A stretch of 64,000 nt of DNA from Arcanobacterium sp. S3PF19 (lineage in GTDB: Bacteria; Actinomycetota; Actinomycetes; Actinomycetales; Actinomycetaceae): positions 62,001 through 126,000 of the forward strand of contig NZ_JRMX01000013.1 in the NCBI RefSeq assembly GCF_000758825.1, written 5' to 3'. This document shows, piece by piece, positions 17,347-26,546 of the stretch. Below the pieces are notes generated by a model. The model worked only from the letters and a program-made list of their open reading frames with translations, was not told the origin of the DNA and made no database searches. Each line of letters opens with the position of its first letter. Within the stretch, counting starts at the first letter, position 1. The position numbers and the translations under genes are program-made.

Positions 17347-18363
17347 ATGCGAATTCAGGTGATTTATACCGGCGGAACCATAGGCATGGAACCTTCTGCG
17401 CAAGGATTGGTTCCCGGGGAAAACAGCGCCGCTTTCGCCGCCTGGTTTGGGGAACTCTGCGCGGAATTTTCCGCAGGGACGGATATTCGTTTTTCCCGGC
17501 TGCCGACGTTGATTGATTCTTCCAATGCGACGCCTTTGGATTGGCAGCGGATTCTGGACGCCATTTCCGCCGCGCCTGCCGATGCCTATGTGGTTTTGCA
17601 CGGCACCGACACGATGAGCTATACGGCGGCAGCACTTTCCTATGCGCGCGCGGGCAACGACACTCCCGTGATACTCACCGGCGCCCAGCTTCCCTACAAT
17701 GCGCCCGGATCGGATGCGGGCAAGAATGTGTTTGGCGCGCTGAAGGCGGCAAACACATCCCGCACGCGCGGTGTATGCCTCTATTTCGGCAACTGTCTGC
17801 TGGCGGGAAACAGAAGCACAAAAATTTCCTCCATGGGTTTTGACGGTTTTGACACTCCTTTGGTGTATCCGCTGGCTACCGCGGGAGTTCCGTGGCGGTG
17901 GGCGGAAAGTACGGCCAAGCCGCTTTCCGCCTCCTCTCCGGTGCCGCTGCCGTGGGGGAAACCGGCTCCCTACCGGTGTCATGACGTTATAATTTTGGAT
18001 TTGGCTCCCGGAATGAGTGTGCAGCGGCTGCAAAAGATGCTGACTCCTCCGCCCGAAGCCCTGATTATCCGCGCTTTCGGAGTGGGAAACTGCCCTTCGG
18101 CCGAACCGGGTTTTGTGCAGGTGCTCGCCGACCTGTGTGCCGCAGATATCCCGGTGGTTGTTTCCTCCCAGTGCCAGTCGGCCGACGTTACCCTAAAGGC
18201 ATACGAAACAGGGCAGGTTCTGGCAAATGCCGGCTGTGTCGGCTCTGCCGACATGACCTTGGAAGCAACCTATGCCAAACTTGTTTTTCTGCTTTCACAG
18301 GGTCTGAGCGGCAGAGAAATCCGCAGTTGGATGACGCGGTCTGTGTGCGGGGAACTGTCTTAG
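17347..18363 (+). CDS. L-asparaginase (type I, cytoplasmic)
   Basis: This 338-residue asparaginase hydrolyses asparagine to aspartate and ammonia. Active-site features: the TGGTIG loop with Thr11, HGTDT with Thr87-Asp88, and Lys159 in NRSTKISS. No signal peptide is present, so it is the cytosolic form. ATG 17347 has AGGAG (17337-17341) at 5 bases; GTG 17341 overlaps the permease stop and is an alternative. Coupling to the permease gives an import-and-deamidate operon. Confidence 0.92.
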   Translation: MRIQVIYTGGTIGMEPSAQGLVPGENSAAFAAWFGELCAEFSAGTDIRFSRLPTLIDSSNATPLDWQRILDAISAAPADAYVVLHGTDTMSYTAAALSYARAGNDTPVILTGAQLPYNAPGSDAGKNVFGALKAANTSRTRGVCLYFGNCLLAGNRSTKISSMGFDGFDTPLVYPLATAGVPWRWAESTAKPLSASSPVPLPWGKPAPYRCHDVIILDLAPGMSVQRLQKMLTPPPEALIIRAFGVGNCPSAEPGFVQVLADLCAADIPVVVSSQCQSADVTLKAYETGQVLANAGCVGSADMTLEATYAKLVFLLSQGLSGREIRSWMTRSVCGELS

Positions 18364-18383
18364 CTCCGTGCTTTGCCCGGTCT

Positions 18384-18427
18384 TCCGCCTTTCACGCCGC
18401 TCCGTTTGGGGAGATGTGAAAGGCGGA
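18384..18427. terminator. Hairpin between convergent asparaginase and L,D-transpeptidase genes
   Basis: A perfect 12-bp stem (18384-18395 with 18416-18427) with a 20-base loop lies between the two stop codons (18363 and 18434). It has no U-tract. It probably serves as a bidirectional terminator. Confidence 0.6.
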
Positions 18428-18433
18428 GCGGAA

Positions 18434-19846
18434 TCAGTGATGGACCACCACGGTTGTGCCCTGCGGAGCCCAGTCGTAAAGCCACTTTGCGTGGGGAACC
18501 GGTGTGTTTACGCAGCCATGGGAAGCCTGGAATCCCCAGGAGTGCCACCACGGCGCGCCGTGGATCGCGTAGCTTCCCTTGAAGAACATATTCCACGGCA
18601 CATCTTTGGTCAGATAGGGCGTGCCGTCTGGACCCGTTCCGCGCATATCCTGCTTCGCGGTCTTATGCCAGATTTTAAAAGTACCCTCCGCGGTGGGTGT
18701 TCTGTTCGTTCCCGTCACCACGGTGATTGGGCCGCGCACTACCGTTGTGCCCTCGTAAGCCGTCATTTTGAATGTGGACAGATTCACGTCAATCCATTTT
18801 TCGCCGGCGGTCGGCTGGTATGCCAGCTGTTTTCCGTCCGGGGATGTTTCGATTATCCGGTCTTCCCACTGCAGCTCGCCGGTTTTGGTTTTCACTTCCG
18901 CAGTGGCGCCGTTATTCTTTTCCAGCTGTTCAATAATTATTTTTACAACTTCGTCGCTGTTGGTTACGTGCACCTCGGGCACCGCTTTTTTGATGATGCG
19001 TATGACTACGCCGTCTTTGTCCACAGCGCGCACGCCTTTTGTGCTGCCGTGGCTGATTTCCGAAGTCTTGGCGGAAATCCACTCCTTCACTTTGTCCCGG
19101 TTAAAAGATACGTCCTTTTGGTTTATGCTGACCCACGGTATTTTTTCTTCTTTCGTGGGGGAGATGGTGTCTTCGCCCACGCGCAGCCGCACCTCGGCGG
19201 AAAGAAGCCTGTTCGCCTCGTTCGCGGCACGGCTGAATTCCTGTGCCTGCCGCTGCGGATTTATCTCTTTGACCTGCAGGGGGAAAGAAAGTGATTTCTG
19301 TGCGGCGGCAAGTTTGCGGGCTCCGGCTTCAATGTCCTGCGGGTCGACGCCCCGGCCCGGTTTTCCCTCCGTAACCGTGAATTTTCCGTTTACGGCGGAG
19401 ACTGCGGGTTCGCGTACCCGGTCCTTCACCGTGGAAACAATAATTTTATCCGCAAACCGCTGCGTTTTTTCCGCGTCGGCAACCAGCAGGGGCGCAGTCG
19501 TGTCGGAAGTGAACAGACCGGTGAGATACCGTATCGGTGACCGCCCGGAGGCAAACGCCAGATCCGCGGTTTTCCGCGCGTCCAGGGTGTAGCCCATATC
19601 GGCAAGTGTTGCCTGGGTCTGCCGGATTCCCTCGCCGCTGAAAGTGACCTTTTCCGTCTGCGCGGATTTCTCCAGTTCGGCGCAAATCTGCGCCCGCGTC
19701 ATGCCCGTTACGCTTACGTTTCCTATTTTTGTGCCGGGAAGCGCCCGCGCGCTCAGAGCAAAAAACAGCACGTAGGCAACAAAGGCAGCCGCCAAAATTC
19801 CGAGGGCAGCGCATAAACAAACAACGGTTTTCTTTCTTTTCGTCAT
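18434..19846 (-). CDS. L,D-transpeptidase (YkuD) with N-terminal membrane anchor
   Basis: This 470-residue cell-wall enzyme forms 3-3 peptidoglycan cross-links or attaches proteins to the wall. A cytoplasmic TKRKK is followed by a membrane segment (about 8-30). A VanW/YoaR-type peptidoglycan-binding region spans about 40-330, and the YkuD domain about 345-470. The catalytic motif is HGAPWW (His429) with SHGCVN (Cys445). The start is ATG 19846 with GGAAG 5 bases upstream; the 18 codons before it have no support. The protein sits outside the membrane facing the wall. Confidence 0.93.
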   Translation of the reverse strand: MTKRKKTVVCLCAALGILAAAFVAYVLFFALSARALPGTKIGNVSVTGMTRAQICAELEKSAQTEKVTFSGEGIRQTQATLADMGYTLDARKTADLAFASGRSPIRYLTGLFTSDTTAPLLVADAEKTQRFADKIIVSTVKDRVREPAVSAVNGKFTVTEGKPGRGVDPQDIEAGARKLAAAQKSLSFPLQVKEINPQRQAQEFSRAANEANRLLSAEVRLRVGEDTISPTKEEKIPWVSINQKDVSFNRDKVKEWISAKTSEISHGSTKGVRAVDKDGVVIRIIKKAVPEVHVTNSDEVVKIIIEQLEKNNGATAEVKTKTGELQWEDRIIETSPDGKQLAYQPTAGEKWIDVNLSTFKMTAYEGTTVVRGPITVVTGTNRTPTAEGTFKIWHKTAKQDMRGTGPDGTPYLTKDVPWNMFFKGSYAIHGAPWWHSWGFQASHGCVNTPVPHAKWLYDWAPQGTTVVVHH

Positions 19847-19970
19847 TTTGTCTTCCGGGTAAAGGATTGTTATTCGGGGCAGACGGCTTCCGGCCTGCAC
19901 CTATCCCAGTTTAACCCAACTTTTGGGGGCGGAACGAAAAATAATCCGCTTTCGTTCCCGGATGTGACCG

Positions 19971-22712
19971 TTATTGCTCTTCGGGTGTGGGATTCGTCTC
20001 CGCGTATGCCCGTACGTTTTCTTTTTCGTCTTTTTCCGCGCCAATGCGTCTGCGTTCAGCCGCAATCAGATTCTGCCGGGCGGCCGCGGCCGTTTCGGAC
20101 TGTGCGGCGAAATCGCCGAATTGCGCGGTTTTCTCCTGCAGCATCCGATGGATACGGGCATCGATTCCGGTTTCCGAAATAAGCCGGAATACCTGCACGG
20201 ATTCCGCCCGTCCCATGCGGTGCGCGCGGGCAACGGCCTGCCATTCCACGGTCGGTTTAAGCTGGGGTTCGCAGATAATCACCACGCCTGCCGCCTGGAT
20301 ATTGAGCCCGACTCCGCCCGCATTGATCTGCGCCAGAAGAATTTGCGCTTCATCTTTTTGCGTAAAATCATCCACCATCCGCTGCCTTTTCTCCGCATCC
20401 ACCGCTCCGCTCAGCACGCCGACGGCGGTGGGGAAAGCTCTGTGCAGCAGGGAAAGCGTCTGCAAAAAATAGGAATAAATCAGTACTTTCCGTCCATTTG
20501 CCGCAGCTTCTTCGGTGATCTGCCTGATTCGCGCGAGTTTTACCGAATCGGGATCGCACAGCGCGGCCCGGCGCATGGCCATGAAATTACCGTCCTTCAC
20601 CGCGGCTTCGTAAATTTCACGGTCCTGTGCGCCCAGCGGCAGCCATTCTTCGTATTCCAGCAGTTCGGGCAGCTCGGCAAGCACATCTTCCTGTCTGCGG
20701 CGCAGATAAACGGGCGCGATCTGGGCGCGGAAACTGCGCGGAAGAGTGGAAGCGCGCAGTGCGAGCCCCGGCTGAATATAGCGAATCAGCGTCCGAAATT
20801 CCTCGGTTCTGTTTTCCATCGGAGTTCCGGTGAGCAGTGCCGCGTAGCGCGCATTGTTCAGGATGAATCCCGTTCTGCGGGCACGTTTGGTTTCGGGATT
20901 CTTAATATAATGCGCCTCGTCGATTACCGCGCAGTCCAAAGAGGCATGTTTCGGCAGAAAACTCCCTTCAAACAGGGGCAGAAACCATCCGAGGGTTTCG
21001 TAGGTGGTGACGGCGACACCGCCTTTCTCCATCCACTGCCGCGCCTGCTCCTCCCGCCGCGTTCCGTGCAGACTCAGGCCGTTGAGGGAAGTTTTTCCTT
21101 CGATCTCGCGCAGCCAGTTCGTAACCACTGCCGCCGGGCAGACAACCAGTGTGTGTGCCGTTTTCCGCCCGTGCAGATGTGCGGCTGCGGCAAGTGCTTC
21201 CACGGTTTTCCCCAGTCCCATTTCGTCACCGAGGATTACCTTTCCCTGAGTCAGAATAAACTGCGCCCCGAAACGCTGGTATCCGCGCAGGTTGGCTTTC
21301 AGAGCGTCGGTATTCAGTGCGGTGGACTGCACTTTTTGGGCGATCTGCAGGGGAAGATCGCCGCGGATTTTCTTCGCGTCCGAGGTGAGAATCCCCAATT
21401 CCGCCAGCTGCGCGTAAAAATGCGCGGGATTTTTGCGAAATTGCGTCTTTAGGGTCTCGTCCCCGATTTTCTCCCTCCGTTCGCGCACGTCCGCGGCAAT
21501 CCGGGAATAATTCCGGGCAAGATCGCGGCACTCTCCGAGCAGATCGAGAAAACTGCGGGCAGTGGCGGAGCGTCCGATAACGATTAAATGCCGGGCATGA
21601 AACGTGAGCTGGTAACTGCGCGGTTTGATGCCTGCGGCAAAGCTGAGCGCGGATCTGTGCCCGACCGCTTCCCGAAGCGTATCCCACCTGTACACCGCGC
21701 GCAGAAGTTCCGTTTCGCTGCGGTCCAAACTCTCCGGCCGCAGGCGTACGGGCGTTTGTGTAAATACATCCCTTTTCAGCGCATGCAGTGCCGCACTGAG
21801 ATTTTCCGCGGTGGCGGAGCCGATACCGGGCAGTGAGCGGATTTTTCCCCCGAGGGCATATAACTCTCCGACCGTGTTAATCCCCAGATCTGCGATTTTC
21901 CCCAGTTTCAGGCGTTCGCTGCCCGCGTCTTTCAGCCTGTTCAGCGGCATGTCGCGCAGGCGGTCAAGCGTCAGACGTTCCCGCAGCGCCTCGGCGGCAT
22001 TCACGCATTCTTCCCGGCAACGCTGCAGTTCATGGGTTATTTCGGAAAGTTTGGAGATAATTTTGTAAAAATCCTGAAACTGCGGCCGGGAAAGATTCAG
22101 CGCGTCGATTCCCTCTTCGCTGTCCTCAGCGGAAAACAGTGCGGCGAGAGCGAATTTTGGGTTCAGCGCATCGGCAGGATCCGCGGGAGGGGGCGTGCGG
22201 CGCAGATTTTCAAAATCTACCGCCTGTGCGTCAAAACCGATCTGTCTGCCGCGCGCGCACAGCCTGCGGAGAAAATCGGCCGCTATTTCCCCCTGCCGCA
22301 GTGCCCGCTGCGGGGGCGCAAAATCCGCGCCGGTGCCGGCTTCCGCGTGCTGCCTGCGGATGCTGCGGCGCACTTCGGGCAGCACGCCGGCGTCCCTGTA
22401 TGCGCGTGCCCCGCTTTCGCAAAGAATTTCCGTAAATGCCGCCGTGCGCGAATCCGGTGCGGTGATCTGCCGCAGTCTTGCCCTGGCGGTGAGCAGAACG
22501 GAAGCCGAATCCGGCAGCGGCAGCAGCGTCCAGCGCGGCTCGGAGTGGGGAAGACTGACCGCTGTTTCGGCAAGTCTGCGTCCCGCGAGACGGCTTTCGC
22601 GTAAAATCTGCATGCGTAGGCTGCGGTAGGCGGCAGTGGCTTCCAGCCATTGTCCGACCTGCCCGTAGACGTCCAAAAAATCGTCTTCGCCCGTATTTCG
22701 GCTTTTGTTCAT
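19971..22712 (-). CDS. SNF2-family DEAD/DEAH helicase with embedded HhH motif
   Basis: This is a 913-residue Swi2/Snf2-type ATPase. Residues 1-270 form a charged helical region of unknown fold. Around 284-310 is a helix-hairpin-helix (INTVGELYALGGKIRSLPGI with GSATAENL after it). The two RecA lobes span about 480-870, with Walker A GDEMGLGKT (near 499), DEAH in IDEAHYIKN (near 597), TGTPMENR, and motifs V/VI INAGGVGLNIQAA and ARAHRMGR. Such proteins translocate on DNA; the specific role is unknown. ATG 22712 lies 7 bases after TATAAT (minus strand), which points to a leaderless mRNA. Confidence 0.88.
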   Translation of the reverse strand: MNKSRNTGEDDFLDVYGQVGQWLEATAAYRSLRMQILRESRLAGRRLAETAVSLPHSEPRWTLLPLPDSASVLLTARARLRQITAPDSRTAAFTEILCESGARAYRDAGVLPEVRRSIRRQHAEAGTGADFAPPQRALRQGEIAADFLRRLCARGRQIGFDAQAVDFENLRRTPPPADPADALNPKFALAALFSAEDSEEGIDALNLSRPQFQDFYKIISKLSEITHELQRCREECVNAAEALRERLTLDRLRDMPLNRLKDAGSERLKLGKIADLGINTVGELYALGGKIRSLPGIGSATAENLSAALHALKRDVFTQTPVRLRPESLDRSETELLRAVYRWDTLREAVGHRSALSFAAGIKPRSYQLTFHARHLIVIGRSATARSFLDLLGECRDLARNYSRIAADVRERREKIGDETLKTQFRKNPAHFYAQLAELGILTSDAKKIRGDLPLQIAQKVQSTALNTDALKANLRGYQRFGAQFILTQGKVILGDEMGLGKTVEALAAAAHLHGRKTAHTLVVCPAAVVTNWLREIEGKTSLNGLSLHGTRREEQARQWMEKGGVAVTTYETLGWFLPLFEGSFLPKHASLDCAVIDEAHYIKNPETKRARRTGFILNNARYAALLTGTPMENRTEEFRTLIRYIQPGLALRASTLPRSFRAQIAPVYLRRRQEDVLAELPELLEYEEWLPLGAQDREIYEAAVKDGNFMAMRRAALCDPDSVKLARIRQITEEAAANGRKVLIYSYFLQTLSLLHRAFPTAVGVLSGAVDAEKRQRMVDDFTQKDEAQILLAQINAGGVGLNIQAAGVVIICEPQLKPTVEWQAVARAHRMGRAESVQVFRLISETGIDARIHRMLQEKTAQFGDFAAQSETAAAARQNLIAAERRRIGAEKDEKENVRAYAETNPTPEEQ

Positions 22713-22719
22713 CCTCTTT

Positions 22720-22725
22720 ATTATA
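22720..22725 (-). promoter_or_regulatory. -10 element (TATAAT) of the SNF2 helicase gene, leaderless start
   Basis: A consensus TATAAT on the minus strand ends 7 bases before ATG 22712. That is the spacing expected when transcription starts at the A of the start codon. AAAGAGG directly touching the ATG is too close to act as a Shine-Dalgarno. Confidence 0.55.
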
Positions 22726-22792
22726 AAAGATAAAATATCCCTCCGGGCGGCCGTTATTTCCCGGTTCCGCTTTTTTGCGCCACAATAGGTGT

Positions 22793-24394
22793 ATGGCAGA
22801 AGATACGCACCGCGCCGGCCGCGGATGGCCGGAATTGGACCGGCGGGGCAGACAGGCACTTGCCGCTCTTATTCCCGATCCGCGGACTCTGTGCGCCGCC
22901 GGAGGAAAAGCGGCTGAATACAGACAGCAGTACGCCGCGCTGACGGGCTCGCCGATCGGCTCCCTTCCGCTGACGCAGCCCGGCGCCGTTCCCGCTCTTT
23001 TTACCCGGGCACGTGCGGCAGGGCGGAAGTGGGACGCCTTGGGTTTTCGCGAACGGCGGCGGATTATTCTGCGTTTCACGGATCTGCTGCTTGCCCTGCG
23101 CGATCCGCTTCTCGATCTTCTGCAGTGGGAAAACGGCAAAGACCGCGGCAGTGCTTTTGAGGAATACTACGACGCAGTTCAAAACTGCCTGTTTTATGCG
23201 CGGCGGGCACACAGAATTTTGCGTGCGCGAAAAGTTCCCGGGGCAATACCGCTTTTGACGTCCGTTACCGTGCGGTATCGAGCCAAAGGGGCCGTGGGAA
23301 TAATCTCTCCCTGGAATTACCCGCTTTCGCTGGCGTTTTCCGATGCCGTGGCGGCACTGATGGCCGGCAACGCGGTAGTGCTGAAGCCGGATTCGCTTAC
23401 TCCGTATTCGGCTTTGGCCGTAAAATCCCTTCTTTTGCGGGCAGGTCTTCCGCGGGACGTGTTTTCGGTGGCAGTAGGTTCCGGGCGTGCCCTCGGGGCG
23501 GCATTTGCCGCGAATGCGGATTATCTGATGTTTACCGGTTCGACTGCCGTCGGCCGCAGTGCCGCCGCAGCCGCGGGAGAAAATCTGATCGGTGTTTCCG
23601 CCGAGCTGGGCGGGAAAAACGCAATGATTGTGCGCGCCGACGCACCCGCCGCGCGCGCGGCAAAAAGCGCCGTAAAAGCCTGTTTTTCCTCTTCGGGGCA
23701 GCTGTGCGTCTCGGTGGAACGGATCTATGTGCACGAAAATATCTGGGATACCTTTGTGCCCGCTTTCCTTGCAGCCGTGAAGACGATGAAAACCGGTGTG
23801 TCGATGGATTGGGATACGGATATGGGGCCGCTGATATCCGAAAAACAGATGCGGAAGGTAAATGCGCATGTGCGTGACGCGCTGTCCAAAGGGGCAACCG
23901 TTCTTGCCGGAGGGATTGCGGATCCGAAAAATTCCGGGCGCATCTTCCCTCCGACCGTTTTAACCGGCGTAACGCGGGAGATGGATCTGTTTGCGCAGGA
24001 AACTTTCGGCCCCGTGGTTGCCCTTTACCGCGTTGGCGGCGACAGTGAGGCGGTAGAGCTGGCAAATGCCGTACGATACGGATTAAACAGCGTGATTTGG
24101 ACCGGCGATTTCGCGGCAGGCCGGGCGCTGGCGAAAAAATTGGAAACCGGTTTGGTGAATATCAACGACGGCTATGCCGCCGCATGGGGTTCCGTGCATG
24201 CGCCTTTGGGAGGAATGAAGGACTCGGGTCTTTCCTACCGCCACGGCAGGGAAGGGATAGTGAAATACACCGACATCCAGACGGTGGCCGCGCAGAAACT
24301 GATGACCGTTTCGCCTCCCCCGCATGTCGGAGAAAAAATGTGGGCGGCCGGTCTGACGGCATATGCGCGGATCAGAAGAAAATTTGGAATCTGA
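22793..24394 (+). CDS. Aldehyde dehydrogenase, succinate-semialdehyde dehydrogenase (GabD2-like)
   Basis: This 533-residue NAD(P)+-dependent aldehyde dehydrogenase has motifs SPWNYPLSL, KPDSLTPYSAL, FTGSTAVGR, the general-base Glu in ELGGKN and the nucleophile Cys in SSSGQLCVS. The N-terminal extension before the catalytic core resembles actinobacterial GabD2, which oxidises succinate semialdehyde to succinate. ATG 22793 follows the first credible codons; a TTG at 22775 is in frame. It is divergent from the helicase gene (80 bases) and is followed 16 bases later by rsmI. Confidence 0.85.
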   Translation: MAEDTHRAGRGWPELDRRGRQALAALIPDPRTLCAAGGKAAEYRQQYAALTGSPIGSLPLTQPGAVPALFTRARAAGRKWDALGFRERRRIILRFTDLLLALRDPLLDLLQWENGKDRGSAFEEYYDAVQNCLFYARRAHRILRARKVPGAIPLLTSVTVRYRAKGAVGIISPWNYPLSLAFSDAVAALMAGNAVVLKPDSLTPYSALAVKSLLLRAGLPRDVFSVAVGSGRALGAAFAANADYLMFTGSTAVGRSAAAAAGENLIGVSAELGGKNAMIVRADAPAARAAKSAVKACFSSSGQLCVSVERIYVHENIWDTFVPAFLAAVKTMKTGVSMDWDTDMGPLISEKQMRKVNAHVRDALSKGATVLAGGIADPKNSGRIFPPTVLTGVTREMDLFAQETFGPVVALYRVGGDSEAVELANAVRYGLNSVIWTGDFAAGRALAKKLETGLVNINDGYAAAWGSVHAPLGGMKDSGLSYRHGREGIVKYTDIQTVAAQKLMTVSPPPHVGEKMWAAGLTAYARIRRKFGI

Positions 24395-24409
24395 AAAGAG
24401 GAAACGGGC

Positions 24410-25222
24410 ATGATTTATCTGGCAGGGACACCGTTGGGAAACGATGGGGACGCTTCGCCGCGCCTACGGCAGATACTGGCCGAAGCCGATCTGATTGCGG
24501 CGGAGGATACAAGGCGTCTGCTGAATCTGGCTTCCAGGCTGGGGGTGGAACTTCATGCGCCGGTAACCGCCTACCACGATCATAACGAACAGGAAAAAGC
24601 CCGGGATCTGGTGGAGGCGGCGCGGTCGGGAAAAACCGTGGTGGTACTGAGCGATGCCGGAATGCCGGCGGTTTCCGATCCGGGATACAGGATTGCGCAT
24701 TTGGCTGCCGGGCAGGGTGTGCCCCTGACGGTGGTGCCGGGCCCTTCCGCCGTGCTGACCGCGCTTGTGATTTCCGGGCTGGCCACCGACAGATTTGTTT
24801 TTGAGGGATTTTTGCCCCGCAGGGACGGTGAACTGGAATCGGAGCTGGAGACGCTGAAAAAAGAACCGCGGACAATGGTGTTTTTTGAATCTCCGCGCCG
24901 AATTGCGCGCGTTTTGGGGAAAATGGCAGACGCCTTCGGCCCGGGGCGGAAAGCCGCAGTCTGCCGGGAACTGACGAAAATCCATGAAGAAGTGGTCCGG
25001 GGAACGCTGGAAGAGCTGCGGGAATGGGCCCGCGGTGGTCCGCTGGGGGAAATAGCCGTAGTTGTGGCGGGAGCCGGGGAAACCGAGGGTATCTCCGCTC
25101 CCGCGGCACAGGTTGCGGAACTCGTTGAGTTGGGCCTGAGCCTCAAAGATGCGGTGAAATATGTTGCGAAACGGGAGAACGTGCGGAAAAATGCGCTCTA
25201 CCGGGCGTGTCTGGAAGCTTAG
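24410..25222 (+). CDS. rsmI: 16S rRNA (cytidine1402-2'-O)-methyltransferase RsmI
   Basis: This is a 270-residue tetrapyrrole-methylase-fold enzyme that methylates the 2'-O of C1402 in 16S rRNA. Characteristic stretches are YLAGTPLGN, AAEDTRRL, YHDHNE, SDAGMPAVSDPG, VVPGPSAVLTAL, FFESPRRI and CRELTKIHEE. A GAGG-type SD precedes the ATG. It ends 23 bases from the convergent nicotinamidase gene. Confidence 0.95.
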   Translation: MIYLAGTPLGNDGDASPRLRQILAEADLIAAEDTRRLLNLASRLGVELHAPVTAYHDHNEQEKARDLVEAARSGKTVVVLSDAGMPAVSDPGYRIAHLAAGQGVPLTVVPGPSAVLTALVISGLATDRFVFEGFLPRRDGELESELETLKKEPRTMVFFESPRRIARVLGKMADAFGPGRKAAVCRELTKIHEEVVRGTLEELREWARGGPLGEIAVVVAGAGETEGISAPAAQVAELVELGLSLKDAVKYVAKRENVRKNALYRACLEA

Positions 25223-25245
25223 CCCCCGATCTTTGCGGTGTCGTT

Positions 25246-26358
25246 TCAGTGCCGGAAACCGCCCCCGGGTTTGAAATCAATATCGGAAAAATCGAAATCG
25301 GACTCGTCGGCATCTGCGGAAAAATCGTATTCTTCTTCTTCCGGCAAAAGATCGATTCCGTATTCGGCCGGATCAAAGCCGTCTTCGGACCCGGGTATTT
25401 CGGGCACGCGGTCTTCGGCTCCTGCCGCGCTTTGCGTTTTCGGTGCCGGGCTGTCATATTCTTCTTCTGCGGGATGAGGATCTTCCGCCATGGGAAAAGA
25501 CTCCCATTGCGTTTCGCCGCTGCCGTCCCAGACGGCGTCGTTTTCGTCCCGGTCTCCGTCGTCCCAGACGGCGTCGTTTTCGTCCCAGCCGCAGTCGTCG
25601 TGCAGGGCATTTGCGCGCCCGGCACGGCCCGTGCCGTAATCCTGCGCGGAGTCGTAATCGGGGTCGTAACCGGAGTCGCAGTCTTCGTCCCACAGATCAA
25701 TTCTTCCGCCGCCGTTTTGTCTGCCGTGCGCAATTTCGTCGGGCAGCGCGCCGTCGTCTCCCGGATCGTAAAAACCGAATGCTTCCGCGGAGGGGATCTG
25801 CTCCACGCCTGCCTCGTCCATTTCCCTCCGCGCCGCGATTCCCGTCTCCTCCGATACGGGTACGGTCAGGTCGCTGAACACGCGCACATGCCATCCGGCG
25901 CGCAGGGCGTCCAACGCGGTTTCTTTCACGCAGTGCGATTCGGCGATTCCCACTACATCCACTTCCTGAATGTCGTGCGCGCGCAGAATTTCTTCCAGCG
26001 TTTCGCCTTCCGCATTGTGCCCTTCAAATCCGGAATAGGCCGCCCGGTATTCTCCCTTTTTGACTGCGTCATCCGTCTGCAGGGCGGCAATTTCTTCGTG
26101 CAGCTCCGCTTCCGGTGTGCCCGCCACGCCGTGCGGAGGCCAGGAATCGATAAAGTCCGGCTCGTCGGAGAAATGCTCTCCCGGATCTATGTGCCAGTCC
26201 TGTGTGGTCACGATAAGTTCGTATTCGTGGGCGTTTTTTGTGACAAAATCGGCTATTTTGTGTGCCGTTTCGTTGCCGCCCGCCACGCCGAGCGCGCCTC
26301 CTTCGCAGAACGTCGGCTGTACGTCAACAATAATCAGGGCGCGTCTTTCGGTTTCCAC
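25246..26358 (-). CDS. Nicotinamidase-like isochorismatase-family hydrolase with acidic C-terminal tail
   Basis: This is a 370-residue protein. Residues 1-190 are an isochorismatase-fold hydrolase with the nicotinamidase triad Asp12 (IIVDVQ), Lys100/101 and Cys143 (ESHC), plus a metal site Asp54-His56-His62 (QDWHIDPGEH). Such enzymes convert nicotinamide to nicotinate for NAD salvage. GTG 26358 is chosen because GGAGG stands 4 bases upstream; upstream ATGs would add non-homologous residues. Residues after about 190 form a low-complexity Asp/Glu-rich tail absent from usual ~200-residue PncA proteins. The tail holds a 12-residue repeat, DENDAVWD twice, encoded by a 36-bp-period direct repeat (25524-25586). 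Confidence 0.82.
   Translation of the reverse strand: METERRALIIVDVQPTFCEGGALGVAGGNETAHKIADFVTKNAHEYELIVTTQDWHIDPGEHFSDEPDFIDSWPPHGVAGTPEAELHEEIAALQTDDAVKKGEYRAAYSGFEGHNAEGETLEEILRAHDIQEVDVVGIAESHCVKETALDALRAGWHVRVFSDLTVPVSEETGIAARREMDEAGVEQIPSAEAFGFYDPGDDGALPDEIAHGRQNGGGRIDLWDEDCDSGYDPDYDSAQDYGTGRAGRANALHDDCGWDENDAVWDDGDRDENDAVWDGSGETQWESFPMAEDPHPAEEEYDSPAPKTQSAAGAEDRVPEIPGSEDGFDPAEYGIDLLPEEEEYDFSADADESDFDFSDIDFKPGGGFRH
25524..25586. repeat. Two-copy 36-bp-period direct repeat inside the nicotinamidase tail
   Basis: 27 identical bases occur at 25524-25550 and again at 25560-25586. The period is a multiple of 3, so the duplication keeps the frame and duplicates DENDAVWD in the protein. Confidence 0.85.
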
Positions 26359-26534
26359 TGTTCCTCCAACCAAATATTTATGGGAATAATCGCAGACGAA
26401 ACCGGATTCTCCCATTTTGGAACGGAAATCGGAAAAGGACGGCCCGCCTGGGACAATTCTAGTCCGTCCGGGCAAAAACATAAATTTTTTTTCGCAATCC
26501 CGGGGAAAATTTCTCCCAAAGCGGCAAAACGCCG

Positions 26535-26540
26535 TAACCT
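26535..26540 (+). promoter_or_regulatory. Candidate -10 of metG (leaderless)
   Basis: TAACCT (fits TAnnnT) ends 6 bases before ATG 26547, and no Shine-Dalgarno precedes the ATG. A leaderless mRNA is likely. Confidence 0.4.
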
Positions 26541-26546
26541 AGTAGT

